Shown here: positions 35,296 through 43,629 of the stretch, one piece after another
Layout: each line of letters starts with the position of its first letter
How positions within the stretch are numbered: the first letter of the stretch is position 1
Origin: [Flexibacter] sp. ATCC 35103
GTDB lineage: Bacteria > Bacteroidota > Bacteroidia > Flavobacteriales > Flavobacteriaceae
Assembly: GCF_001975985.1 (NCBI RefSeq)
Contig: NZ_MTQF01000007.1
Coordinates: 372,001 to 436,000, forward strand
Reading direction: 5' to 3'
Length of the DNA: 64,000 bases
The notes under the pieces: generated by a model
Database searches by the model: none
What the model was told of the DNA's origin: nothing
What the model saw: the letters and a program-made list of their open reading frames with translations, nothing else
Made by a program: the position numbers and the translations under genes

Positions 35296-35958
35296 ATGGT
35301 AGCTAAAAATAAGATAATCAGCAAAGAAGACATCGTTTCGATCTATATGGAAGAGGTTCTGGAAAAAGGACAAAAGCCAAAATCAGTTTATCATTTTGCT
35401 AAAGAAAATGATTTTACCGAAGCTGAATTTTATGCTTTTTTTGGAACATTAGAAGGTTTGGAAAAAGAAATATTCAGATTGTTTTTTGTCAACACAATCG
35501 ATTTGTTGCATAAAAATGCAGACTATTTAGAGTATGATATGAAAAATAAAATGCTGAGTTTTTATTTCACTTTTTTTGAAATCTTAACCGCCAACAGAAG
35601 TTATGTTCTGCAAGCATTAAAATTTGACAGGAATCCGCTAAAAAATCTTGTCCAGCTTACCTCTCTTAGAAATAGTTTTAAAGAATATGTTTCAGAAATC
35701 CTGACTGACGATTACAGATTAGAACAAGAAAAATTACAGAAATTTCAGGAAAAAGGAATTCAGGAATCGGCTTGGCTGCAATTAATGTTAACGATAAAAT
35801 TCTGGGTTGATGATGAGTCACCTGCGTTTGAAAAAACAGATATTTTTATCGAAAAATCAGTAAATGCTTCATTCGAGTTAATGAATGTTGCACCTCTGAA
35901 TCATCTTATAGATTTGGGCAAATTTTTGTTCAAAGAAAAAATATACAGCAAACAATGA
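35296..35958 (+). CDS. TetR-like transcriptional regulator
   Basis: A 220-residue protein with the three-helix layout of a TetR-type DNA-binding domain at the N-terminus (about residues 8-55, IVSIYMEEVLEKGQKPKSVY, then FTEAEFYAFFGTLEGLEKEI). The C-terminal part is helical and lacks a recognisable ligand motif. The helix-turn-helix is less classical than in canonical TetR, so it might not bind DNA. It overlaps the ABC1 kinase gene by 4 bases and so is certainly co-expressed with it. Confidence 0.72.
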   Translation: MVAKNKIISKEDIVSIYMEEVLEKGQKPKSVYHFAKENDFTEAEFYAFFGTLEGLEKEIFRLFFVNTIDLLHKNADYLEYDMKNKMLSFYFTFFEILTANRSYVLQALKFDRNPLKNLVQLTSLRNSFKEYVSEILTDDYRLEQEKLQKFQEKGIQESAWLQLMLTIKFWVDDESPAFEKTDIFIEKSVNASFELMNVAPLNHLIDLGKFLFKEKIYSKQ

Positions 35959-37259
35959 AAACGATCGATTATATCCCAACCTCAAAAATAGAAAGAGCCA
36001 GTAAATTGGTACAGACCGGAGCAAAAATAGGTGTAAACTATGTGAAGCATTATGCTGAGAAAATGGTTAATCCTGATTTAACCCGTGATAAACTCAACGA
36101 AAATAATGCTGAGGATATTTACGACGGATTAAAAAGCCTGAAAGGGAGTGCCTTAAAAGTTGCTCAAATGCTTAGTATGGACAAGAATTTCCTTCCTCAG
36201 GCATATGTCGAAAAATTCTCTTTATCACAGTTTTCTGTTCCGCCACTTTCTGCTCCATTGGTTTTAAAAACTTTTAAAACTAATTTTGGTAAAACGCCTT
36301 ATGAAATTTTCGATGAATTCAATGCCAACTCCGTAAATGCTGCGAGTATTGGTCAGGTACATCTTGCGGTAAAAAGCGGTAAAAAATTAGCGGTAAAAAT
36401 TCAATATCCCGGAGTTGCCAATAGTATTTCGTCTGATTTAGCTTTGGTAAAACCCATTGCAATCAGAATGTTTAATCTACAAGGAAAAGACTCTGATAAA
36501 TATTTTAAGGAAGTCGAAGATAAACTCGTCGAAGAAACCAATTATTTGCTGGAATTAAAACAAAGTCAGGAAGTAGTTGAAGCTTGCAGCAAGATCGAAA
36601 ATTTACTTTTTCCACGATATTATCCTGAATTTTCGTCAGAGAAAATTATCACAATGGACTGGATGACCGGAATTCATCTTTCTGAGTTCACCGCCAAAAA
36701 TACAGATAAGGAAGTTGGCGATAAACTAGGGCAGGCACTCTGGGATTTTTATATGTATCAAATTCATGTATTGCGAAAAGTACACGCAGATCCGCATCCC
36801 GGAAACTTTTTGGTAAACGATCAAAATCATTTAATTGCACTGGATTTTGGTTGTATGAAACAAATTCCGGAAGAGTTTTATGTGCCATATTTTGAGTTAA
36901 TCAATAAAAACGTCATTACAGATAAAGCGCTTTTTAATCAAAAGCTGTTCGAATTAGAAATTCTTCGTCCGGACGATTCACCTGCAGAAATTGAATATTT
37001 TACAGAGATGTTTCATGATTTATTATCGCTTTTTACAAAACCGTTTCAGAACGAAACCTTCGATTTTGCCGATGAGACTTTCTTTGACAGCATTGCCAAA
37101 TTAGGAGAACGTTTCTCTAACGATACCAATCTTAAAAAAATGAACGGGAATCGCGGTTCAAAACATTTCATCTACATGAACCGTACTTTCTTTGGTTTGT
37201 ATAATTTGATGTTTGATCTAAAAGCAAAGATTGTAGTTAGTAATTATTTGAAGTATTAG
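35955..37259 (+). CDS. ABC1/UbiB-family (AarF-domain) kinase-like protein
   Basis: A 434-residue atypical kinase. Family marks are GLKSLKGSALKVAQMLSMD (about residues 58-76, the KxGQ-like motif with VAQ), ANSVNAASIGQVHLAVKSG (A-rich nucleotide loop), KIQYPG, VHADPHPGNFLV (HxDxHxxN catalytic loop) and LDFGCMK. Bacterial members act in quinone biosynthesis or lipid homeostasis. Coupling to a TetR-like gene by overlap is common in this group. It ends just before a repeat-rich 500-bp gap. Confidence 0.9.
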   Translation: MKTIDYIPTSKIERASKLVQTGAKIGVNYVKHYAEKMVNPDLTRDKLNENNAEDIYDGLKSLKGSALKVAQMLSMDKNFLPQAYVEKFSLSQFSVPPLSAPLVLKTFKTNFGKTPYEIFDEFNANSVNAASIGQVHLAVKSGKKLAVKIQYPGVANSISSDLALVKPIAIRMFNLQGKDSDKYFKEVEDKLVEETNYLLELKQSQEVVEACSKIENLLFPRYYPEFSSEKIITMDWMTGIHLSEFTAKNTDKEVGDKLGQALWDFYMYQIHVLRKVHADPHPGNFLVNDQNHLIALDFGCMKQIPEEFYVPYFELINKNVITDKALFNQKLFELEILRPDDSPAEIEYFTEMFHDLLSLFTKPFQNETFDFADETFFDSIAKLGERFSNDTNLKKMNGNRGSKHFIYMNRTFFGLYNLMFDLKAKIVVSNYLKY

Positions 37260-37764
37260 GAGCTGTTTCCTGCTATACGCTATATCTTTTATTTTTTAAA
37301 GAAAAAAATAAAAAGGATACCGCTGCTATCAGGGCTAGGGATTTAGGTTTCATAATTAAGATTTATTTGTAACATACTCCCAATTTTGTCACGCTTTTAC
37401 ACCACACGGATGACGCTGATTCGCTATCGCGAAAACGCAGATTTACACGGATTTTATATAGACCTTTGGTAAAGTTCCAAAACTTTACCAAAGTTTTTTT
37501 TGAGATATTTTGTTACACAGTAACCGTAAAGTATGTCATCTCGATGAAGGAAAGATCACACTCGTAACTCGACAAAGATTAATGGTCAGAATTTCTCTTT
37601 ATTAAAATGACAAACCCGACAGGTTTTTAAAACCTGTCGGGTTTACTTTTAAAAACGTAATTTCTAGTGTGATCTCTCCTTCGTCGAGAGGACAAGATTT
37701 TGTCTAAATGGGAATGAAACAAAGGAAACATTCAGTAGAACCTGAAACTTGAAACAAAAAAAAC
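37260..37764. repeat. Mosaic of palindromic intergenic repeats
   Basis: This 505-base gap holds several elements and no convincing gene. At 37260-37353 is a block with GGATACCGCTGCTATC and a degenerate inverse ATACGCTATATC. At 37413-37455 is a CACGGATGACGCTGATT stretch. A 23-bp arm pair lies at 37540-37562 and 37666-37688 (CTCGAYGAAGGARAGATC, then ACACT). Between them is a perfect hairpin, AACCCGACAGGTTT with AAACCTGTCGGGTT (37612-37644). GAACCTGAAACTTGAAAC at 37738-37755 recurs at 56879-56896 with one change. Confidence 0.8.
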
Positions 37765-39060
37765 TTATTTCAAAATCCCTGCTTTATAAGTTGCAATTGC
37801 TCTGTCTCTGGCAAAAGCGTGATCGACCATTGGTTCATTATATCCTAAGTCAAATTCAGGAATCCATTTACGGATGTAGCTTGCTTTTTCGTCGAATTTC
37901 TTTTGTTGAATCTGGGGATTAAAAACCCTGAAGTATGGCGCAGCATCACAGCCTGTTCCCGCAGCCCACTGCCAGTTACCTACATTTGAGGCCAGTTCAA
38001 AATCCAGTAATTTCTCAGCGAAATAAGCTTCGCCCCATTGCCAGTTAATGAGCAAATGTTTGCATAAAAAACTTGCAACAACCATTCGTACGCGATTATG
38101 CATATATCCGGTTTCGTTAAGCTGGCGCATTCCTGCATCCACCATTGGATAACCTGTCGTTCCGGAACACCAGCGTTTAAAATCGTCTTCGTTGTTTCGC
38201 CACTGGATTCCGTCGTAAGCCGACTTGAAATTGTGATTTACACAATTGGGGAAATTAAAAAGAATCTGGATAAAGAATTCTCTCCAGATTAATTCACTCA
38301 AAAAGGTTTGGTTTTTCTTATTGGCCCAATTTGCTAATTTACGGATACTAACCGTTCCAAAACGCAAATGTGGCGAGAGATAAGAGGTTCCGTCTAAAGC
38401 CGGAAAATCTCTGGTTTCTTTATAATTACCAATTTGGGTTAAATTATACGGAAGTACTTTTATCGTGCTTCTTTCAAAACCAATTTTTGATAATTCTGGA
38501 AAATTGAAATTGTTTTTGGAAAAATTTACAAACAAAGGCTTTGTGTCATATTCATGAGCTTGTCCGGAAAGATGATATTTTTCCAGCCATTTGTTTTTGT
38601 ATGGCGTATATATCGTGTACGGAAGTCCATCTGCTTTTGTAATTTCTTTTTCTTCAAAAATCACGTGGTCTTTGAAGGAAGTAGCTGCTATATTATTTTG
38701 TTTTAATAAGTCACCAATGGTCATGTCGCGTTTTATAGCGTATGGTTCGTAATCTTTATTAAAGAAAACGTTTTGAATGTCGAATTCTTTTATGAGGGAT
38801 TTCCAAACGTCGAAAGTTTTTCCTTTTTTGATTAAAATCGATGAATCAATTTCCAGAAGCTGTTCGTTTATTTTTTGAAGGGAATCATAGATAAAAGTAA
38901 CACGAGCATCATCTTTAGGAAGATTCTCTAAGATATCTTCATCTAAAATAAATAACGGAATCACCGGAAAATCAGATTGGAGGGCATTGAATAACCCAAT
39001 ATTATCGTCGAGACGTAAATCACGTCTAAACCAGAAAAAAGTTGCTTTTTGTTTTGCCAT
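37765..39060 (-). CDS. phr: Deoxyribodipyrimidine photolyase
   Basis: A 431-residue FAD enzyme of the photolyase/cryptochrome family. The N-terminal alpha/beta domain begins FFWFRRDLRLDDNIGLFNAL. The C-terminal FAD domain carries WREFFIQILFNFPNC, RRxx-type WCSGTTGYPMVDAGMRQLNE, RVRMVVASFLCKHLLINWQW, and NVGNWQWAAGTGCDAAPYFR. This pattern fits a class I CPD photolyase that repairs UV dimers with blue light. It is the last gene of the CarH-like/crt operon, which suggests light-induced expression. Confidence 0.93.
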   Translation of the reverse strand: MAKQKATFFWFRRDLRLDDNIGLFNALQSDFPVIPLFILDEDILENLPKDDARVTFIYDSLQKINEQLLEIDSSILIKKGKTFDVWKSLIKEFDIQNVFFNKDYEPYAIKRDMTIGDLLKQNNIAATSFKDHVIFEEKEITKADGLPYTIYTPYKNKWLEKYHLSGQAHEYDTKPLFVNFSKNNFNFPELSKIGFERSTIKVLPYNLTQIGNYKETRDFPALDGTSYLSPHLRFGTVSIRKLANWANKKNQTFLSELIWREFFIQILFNFPNCVNHNFKSAYDGIQWRNNEDDFKRWCSGTTGYPMVDAGMRQLNETGYMHNRVRMVVASFLCKHLLINWQWGEAYFAEKLLDFELASNVGNWQWAAGTGCDAAPYFRVFNPQIQQKKFDEKASYIRKWIPEFDLGYNEPMVDHAFARDRAIATYKAGILK

Positions 39061-39093
39061 TATATTAAATTCCGTTTTGCGGGTATTTTTTAT

Positions 39094-39155
39094 GCCACAG
39101 ATTAAAAAAGATTTTTAAAGAATTTTTTACTGTGTTAATCTTTTTAATCTGTGGC
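39094..39155. repeat. GCCACAGATT inverted repeat (copy 2)
   Basis: GCCACAGATTAAAAAAGA and TCTTTTTAATCTGTGGC are almost perfect complements, with a 27-base AT-rich middle. It fills the gap between the SRPBCC and photolyase genes and could fold as a long hairpin in the operon transcript. Confidence 0.85.
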
Positions 39156-39174
39156 AAAAATATTTTTACAATAA

Positions 39175-39639
39175 TTATGCTTTTGAATTAAATATTTCTT
39201 CGATTTTATTACGACGATATTCGAAAATGGATTTCAGTTTGTTTTTTACCATTATTTTATTTGCGATTTGCCCTAAAAAACTAAATGGTAAAGCATAATG
39301 TACCACATCGGTCATTTTTGTGCCGGTTTCTGTGGGTTCAAAAAAGTGTTTGTGATGCCATAATGCGTATGGACCAAAACGTTGTTCGTCTACAAAATAT
39401 TGGTTTTCTGAAGAAACCGTAATGATGGTCATCCAATTAATTTTAATACCCAAAAGTGGTTTTAAAGTATAAGTAATCACTTGTCCGGGATACATGCGTT
39501 TGCCATCGAAATCCTGAATAACGAAACTCATATCGTCAGGTGTTATCGTTTCCAGGTTTTGAGGACTGGAGAAAAAGTCCCAACATTCTTCGATACTGGC
39601 GTTTAAGTGTTGTACGGTTTCTAGTTTATATACTTTCAT
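39175..39639 (-). CDS. SRPBCC-family ligand-binding protein
   Basis: A 154-residue START-like (Bet v 1 fold) protein. It opens VQHLNASIEECWDFFSSPQN (residues about 9-28), and contains ITYTLKPLLGIKINWMTIIT and VDEQRFGPYALWHHKHFFEP (about 88-107), the typical phrases of the photolyase-linked SRPBCC group. The ligand is unknown; a hydrophobic small molecule is likely. It lies between crtZ and phr in the same operon, a conserved neighbourhood in Bacteroidota. Confidence 0.87.
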   Translation of the reverse strand: MKVYKLETVQHLNASIEECWDFFSSPQNLETITPDDMSFVIQDFDGKRMYPGQVITYTLKPLLGIKINWMTIITVSSENQYFVDEQRFGPYALWHHKHFFEPTETGTKMTDVVHYALPFSFLGQIANKIMVKNKLKSIFEYRRNKIEEIFNSKA

Positions 39640-39671
39640 AAAATCGATTATTACGGAGTTCTTAAGATGCG

Positions 39672-39762
39672 TTTGCGTTAGGGATTGCAGTGGAGCTCTC
39701 CCGATTTTTCATCGGGAAGCGGGAACGGAATGCCCGACCCGCTTTTTCTGCGGGTAACGCCC
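39672..39762. repeat. Long imperfect palindromic intergenic repeat (copy 2)
   Basis: Reads TTTGCGTTAGGGATTGCAG, then CTCCCGATTTTTCATCGGGA (a hairpin) and CCGACCCGCTTTTTCTGCGG followed by GTAACGCC. Its reverse complement lines up in order with the element at 15976-16084 (GGCGTT, CGGGC, AATCGGGAGA, ATCCCTAACGCAAA). It lies between crtZ and the SRPBCC gene. Confidence 0.65.
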
Positions 39763-39770
39763 AAATGATG

Positions 39771-40211
39771 CTACATTTTATAATACTTGAAAGGAACGAA
39801 TAACATTCCGAAACATTCTCCGTGTTCTTTTCCTAAATGTTTGTGGTGTATTTTATGCGCTTTTCGTAAACCAATCAGGTATTTGTTTTTGGTGTTTTTG
39901 AACCATTTAAAACGTTGGTGAATTAAAACGTCATGAATTAAAAAGTAACAAGCGCCGTAAGTCGTGACTCCGCAAGCGATGAAAAATAAATAATTGAATC
40001 CGCCCTGAACGCCAAAATAAAAAAGCACAATACTTGGAATGGCAAAAATGACAAAGAAAATGTCGTTGCGCTCAAAAGTATGTTCATATTTAGGTTTATG
40101 ATGATCAGCATGAAAATACCACATAAGTCCGTGCATGATGTATTTATGCGTAAGCCAGGTTACACATTCCATGAAGAGAAAAACGCCTAAAAAGATTAAA
40201 AAAGAAATCAT
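39771..40211 (-). CDS. crtZ: Beta-carotene hydroxylase, CrtZ type
   Basis: A 146-residue membrane di-iron hydroxylase of the fatty-acid hydroxylase/sterol desaturase superfamily. The histidine clusters that hold the iron pair are HKYIMH (about residues 22-27), HADHHKPKYEH (about 34-44), and HDVLIHQRF and HKIHHKHLGKEHGE near 93-126. It should hydroxylate beta-ionone rings to give zeaxanthin, the usual yellow pigment of flavobacteria. It follows crtB in the operon, after a repeat element. Confidence 0.9.
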   Translation of the reverse strand: MISFLIFLGVFLFMECVTWLTHKYIMHGLMWYFHADHHKPKYEHTFERNDIFFVIFAIPSIVLFYFGVQGGFNYLFFIACGVTTYGACYFLIHDVLIHQRFKWFKNTKNKYLIGLRKAHKIHHKHLGKEHGECFGMLFVPFKYYKM

Positions 40212-40254
40212 TTTTTATGTTTTGAATTGTTGAAATTATTGTTTGTTCTTGATC

Positions 40255-40344
40255 TTGTCATTGCGAGGAACGAAGCAATCTCACTATCATAAGACGTAAA
40301 GTTTGATTTAGCAAATGCGGTTGCTTCGTTCCTCGCAATGACAA
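40255..40344. repeat. Perfect 24-bp inverted repeat
   Basis: Arms 40255-40278 and 40321-40344 are exact reverse complements (TTGTCATTGCGAGGAACG, continuing AAGCAA). A 42-base spacer separates them. The element lies between crtB and crtZ inside the carotenoid operon. This GCGAGGAACGAAGCAATC phrase is a well-known type of intergenic repeat in many bacterial genomes. Confidence 0.9.
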
Positions 40345-40359
40345 AAATTGCGGGTAAAT

Positions 40360-41199
40360 CTAAACCAATTTTAACTTGTAAGTTACAAAAGATTGTGCTA
40401 AAAGCCCGGCTTTTGTATAATTTGAAACTCTGATTCTGGAGCTTCCAATTTCGTAATATGGTGTGTTTTTTAGTTTTTTTAGCAGTTTTTTGTAATAGAT
40501 GTATGCTGTGTAAACTCCAAATTTTGCTTCTATAGGTAATTTTACAATTCCCTGATAAGCAACTCTAAAATCTTCTTCGATTTCGTTGATAATGGTGTTT
40601 TTAGCATTTTCATCGAAAGAGTTTAAATCGACTCCTGGAAAATAGTTTCGGTTTAAAACCAAATTATCATCTTTTAGATCTCTTAAAAAATTTACTTTCT
40701 GAAAAGCTGATCCCAATCGCATTGCTTCATTTTTTAGCTGGTCGTATTTTTGCTCGTTTCCTTTTACAAATACTTTGAGACACATTAAACCTACAACATC
40801 TGCAGATCCGTAGATGTAATCCTCGTATTCAGTTTGAGAGTTGTATGTTGATTTAATGAGATCCAGTTTCATGCTTTTTAAGAAAGCCTGAATTTGATCA
40901 TCTGTAATGTTATATTGTTTTACAGTGTGCTGAAATGAGTTGAGAATAGGGTTGAGACTAATCCCGAATTCAATGGATTTGTAATATTCTTTTTCAAAAT
41001 CATTGATAAGGTTTTCTTTGTCGTACTCATGAAATGAATCGACAATTTCGTCAGCAAAGCGAACGAATCCGTAAATACTGTAAATCGCTTCGCGAATACT
41101 TGGAGATAGCATTTTTACAGCCATCGAAAAAGAAGTACTGTAGTTTTGGGTGACCAATTTGCTACATTTGAAAGAAACGGTATCGAATAGTGATTTCAT
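40360..41199 (-). CDS. crtB: Phytoene synthase
   Basis: A 279-residue trans-isoprenyl diphosphate condensing enzyme that joins two geranylgeranyl diphosphates to phytoene. The first Asp-rich motif is GFVRFADEIVDSF (about residues 45-57), and the second is FQKVNFLRDLKDDNLVLNRN (about 166-185). YGSADVVGLMCLKVF also matches. It overlaps nothing but lies only 5 bases from crtI, so the two are co-translated. Product inferred from family and partner. Confidence 0.94.
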   Translation of the reverse strand: MKSLFDTVSFKCSKLVTQNYSTSFSMAVKMLSPSIREAIYSIYGFVRFADEIVDSFHEYDKENLINDFEKEYYKSIEFGISLNPILNSFQHTVKQYNITDDQIQAFLKSMKLDLIKSTYNSQTEYEDYIYGSADVVGLMCLKVFVKGNEQKYDQLKNEAMRLGSAFQKVNFLRDLKDDNLVLNRNYFPGVDLNSFDENAKNTIINEIEEDFRVAYQGIVKLPIEAKFGVYTAYIYYKKLLKKLKNTPYYEIGSSRIRVSNYTKAGLLAQSFVTYKLKLV

Positions 41200-41204
41200 T
41201 TTTT

Positions 41205-42671
41205 TTAAGATCTAAAAGATTTTTCAATTAACCCGGCTACTAGTTTTCCTGAAATTAAAGCAGGCGGAACACCTGGACCAGGAACAGTCAATTGTCCTGT
41301 GAAATATAAATTACGAACTTTTTTACTTTTTAATTTTGGTCTTAAAAAAGCCGTTTGCAATAATGTATTCGCCATTCCGTAAGCATTTCCTTTGTAGGCA
41401 TTATAATCTGTTACAAAGTCGTTTTTACAAAATGATCTTTTAAATATAATATTATTTTTAATTTTTTGTTGTGTAATCTGCTCAAAACGTGTAATGATTT
41501 TTTCGAAATATTGTTCTCTAAGTGCTTCACTATCATTTATTCCAGGTGCTAACGGAATTAAGAAAAAGCCACTTTCCATACCTTCCGGTGCTGCTGTTTT
41601 ATCTGTCTTTGATGGGAAATTGGCATAGAATAAAGGAGCATCTGGCCATTTTGGATTATCGTAAATATCTGCTGCATGCTGATCAAAGTCTACATCAAAA
41701 AATAAGGCATGATGGGAAATATTTTCTATTTTTTTATCGAATCCAATAAAAAATAAAAGCGAGGATGGAGCGAAAACCCTGCTTTCCCAATATTTTTCAG
41801 AATAGGCACGATATTCTTTATCTAATAAGGTTTCGGTATGATGATAATCGGCACCGCTTAAAATAATATCTGCCTGAATTATTTTTCCGTTAATAACAAT
41901 TCCGGTTGCAGTTTTATTTTCTACTATTATTTTTTCTATTGCAGAATTGGTTTCAATGGTAACTCCAAGTTCCAATGCCAGTTTTTCGATTCCGCGAACT
42001 ACATCGAACATTCCGGTTTTTGGATGCCAGGTTCCTAAGCCAAAATCGGCGTAGTTCATAAAATTATAGAAAGAAGGTGTTTTAGAGGGTTTTGCGCCTA
42101 AAAATAAAACGGGAAATTCCAGAATCTGGATCAGCTTTTTGTTTTTAAATTTTTTACGAATATCATTACTCACGGTGCTAAAAAACTGATTGAGTTTTAA
42201 AGTCGTTTCAATGGTAATTAATTCCAGAGGAGAAACTCCGGGACGATAAACCAAATCTTTTATAGCAATATCATAATTACTTTTAGCTTGCTTGATAAAA
42301 GCTTCTAGTTTTTGACCACTTCCTTTTTCAATAGTTTCAAAAGTGGTTTTTATTTCTTCGAGATTGTCATAAATATTGATAAAATCATCTGCTCCAAAAT
42401 AAACCCGATAAGCAGGATTTAGTTTTATGAGTTCGTAATAATCAGTTGTCTTTTTATCAAAATCCAGAAAGAAGCGTTCAAAAACATCGGGCATCCAATA
42501 CCAGCTTGGTCCCATGTCGAACGTAAAACCTTCTTGTTCGAACTGTCTGGCTCTTCCGCCAATAGAGTCATTTTTTTCATAGATAGTCACCTTGTTTCCT
42601 TGTTTTGCCAAGTAACATGAAGCGGCTAATGCTGAGAAGCCTGATCCTATTATTGCTATTGTTTTTTTCAT
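41205..42671 (-). CDS. crtI: Phytoene desaturase
   Basis: A 488-residue FAD-dependent desaturase that converts phytoene to lycopene. The dinucleotide motif is AIIGSGFSALAASCYLAKQG (residues 5-24), followed by VTIYEKNDSIGGRARQFEQ. The C-terminal CrtI signature reads NLYFTGQLTVPGPGVPPALI and GKLVAGLIEK. Length and both ends fit the family. It starts 39 bases after the CarH-like regulator gene, and that gap holds a candidate operator. Confidence 0.95.
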   Translation of the reverse strand: MKKTIAIIGSGFSALAASCYLAKQGNKVTIYEKNDSIGGRARQFEQEGFTFDMGPSWYWMPDVFERFFLDFDKKTTDYYELIKLNPAYRVYFGADDFINIYDNLEEIKTTFETIEKGSGQKLEAFIKQAKSNYDIAIKDLVYRPGVSPLELITIETTLKLNQFFSTVSNDIRKKFKNKKLIQILEFPVLFLGAKPSKTPSFYNFMNYADFGLGTWHPKTGMFDVVRGIEKLALELGVTIETNSAIEKIIVENKTATGIVINGKIIQADIILSGADYHHTETLLDKEYRAYSEKYWESRVFAPSSLLFFIGFDKKIENISHHALFFDVDFDQHAADIYDNPKWPDAPLFYANFPSKTDKTAAPEGMESGFFLIPLAPGINDSEALREQYFEKIITRFEQITQQKIKNNIIFKRSFCKNDFVTDYNAYKGNAYGMANTLLQTAFLRPKLKSKKVRNLYFTGQLTVPGPGVPPALISGKLVAGLIEKSFRS

Positions 42672-42703
42672 TTGTTTAACAAATGTACAAAAACTTTAAA
42701 CAA
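42672..42703. promoter_or_regulatory. Candidate operator between carH-like gene and crtI
   Basis: The plus strand has TTGTTTAA (42672-42679) and TTAAACAA (42696-42703), a perfect 8-bp inverted repeat spaced 16 bases, with TGTACA in the middle (42684-42689). The left side TTTGTTTAACAAA resembles TTTGGTGAACAAA at 43621-43633, just upstream of the regulator gene. A site for the MerR/CarH-like protein is plausible but not shown. Confidence 0.4.
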
Positions 42704-42710
42704 AATAATA

Positions 42711-43610
42711 TTATAACATACTAATTGTTTCTTCCATTGAATTGAAAATTTGTATTCTTTCGGATAAAATTTTCGGATCAATGTGTTCAACCATATTACC
42801 CATAAGCCAAATTTCATTATTTTTTTGAAGTAACTTTTGTCCCATAGTTTTTACATATTGGTTGATAACGCTTCTGTCCGGCTGAATTGTCATGAAAGAT
42901 ACAAACGTAATATTCTCAAAATGTTTGGTCAGATCATGAAGGTTTTCTATTGGCATACTTTCGCCCAGATAGATGGTTTTATAGCCGTGAGACAAAATTT
43001 CGTATTGCAGATATAATAATCCTATTTGGTGAATTTCATTAAGAGGCAGTGAAAGAACAAAAATTCTGTTGGTTTTTGTTGGTTTTTGTATTTGAAGGCT
43101 TTCTGTATAAATTAATATTTTTTGTTTGATCAAATGACTCATAAAGTGTTCATTTGCAGGGGTTATGGTTTCGGATTGCCATAATAGCCCCAATTCTTTC
43201 AATAGAGGCAGGAAATGATCTTTGAAAACTTCTTTGAATGATTTTTCAGAAATAAGCCAGTCAAACGTATTGAAGAATATTTCCTGATCAAAATTCATCA
43301 TCGCCATCTTAAAAGAAGTTATAGCGTAATTCTGAGAATTTCTTTTTGAAATAATTTCACGAACTAATTGCGGGATTTTTTCTTCTGGATAGGTTGCTAT
43401 TTTAGAGATTTTATAACCGTATTCGTGTAATAAAGTAATATTTAAAAGCTTCTGTAAGTTTTGCAGGTTATAGAGTCTAATGTTAGTGTCTGTACGCATT
43501 GGCTCCAGAATGTTGTATCTTTTTTCCCAGATACGAATGGTATGTGCTTTTATTCCTGATAAGTTTTCGAGATCTTTTATGCTGAAAACAGTTTTAATAT
43601 TGTTTATCAT
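42711..43610 (-). CDS. CarH/LitR-like MerR regulator with B12-binding domain
   Basis: A 299-residue regulator. Residues 8-77 are a MerR helix-turn-helix (FSIKDLENLSGIKAHTIRIW). Residues about 95-170 are the helical cap, with W144 and E154-H155 in the exact W-x9-EH spacing of adenosylcobalamin photoreceptors. Residues about 182-299 are a B12-binding fold with E192-x-H194-x2-G197, the position of the cobalt-ligating His, though the later GG motif is degenerate (GN). In CarH, light releases DNA and opens carotenoid genes. It heads the crt/phr operon. B12 binding is inferred. Confidence 0.85.
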   Translation of the reverse strand: MINNIKTVFSIKDLENLSGIKAHTIRIWEKRYNILEPMRTDTNIRLYNLQNLQKLLNITLLHEYGYKISKIATYPEEKIPQLVREIISKRNSQNYAITSFKMAMMNFDQEIFFNTFDWLISEKSFKEVFKDHFLPLLKELGLLWQSETITPANEHFMSHLIKQKILIYTESLQIQKPTKTNRIFVLSLPLNEIHQIGLLYLQYEILSHGYKTIYLGESMPIENLHDLTKHFENITFVSFMTIQPDRSVINQYVKTMGQKLLQKNNEIWLMGNMVEHIDPKILSERIQIFNSMEETISML

Positions 43611-43629
43611 TTACTGGCTATTTGGTGAA

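Noticed and set aside
37273..37353. A 26-codon minus-strand frame (MKPKSLALIAAVSFLFF...)
   Set aside because: It looks like a signal peptide but stops at once, and the DNA is part of a palindromic repeat block, so it is probably chance.
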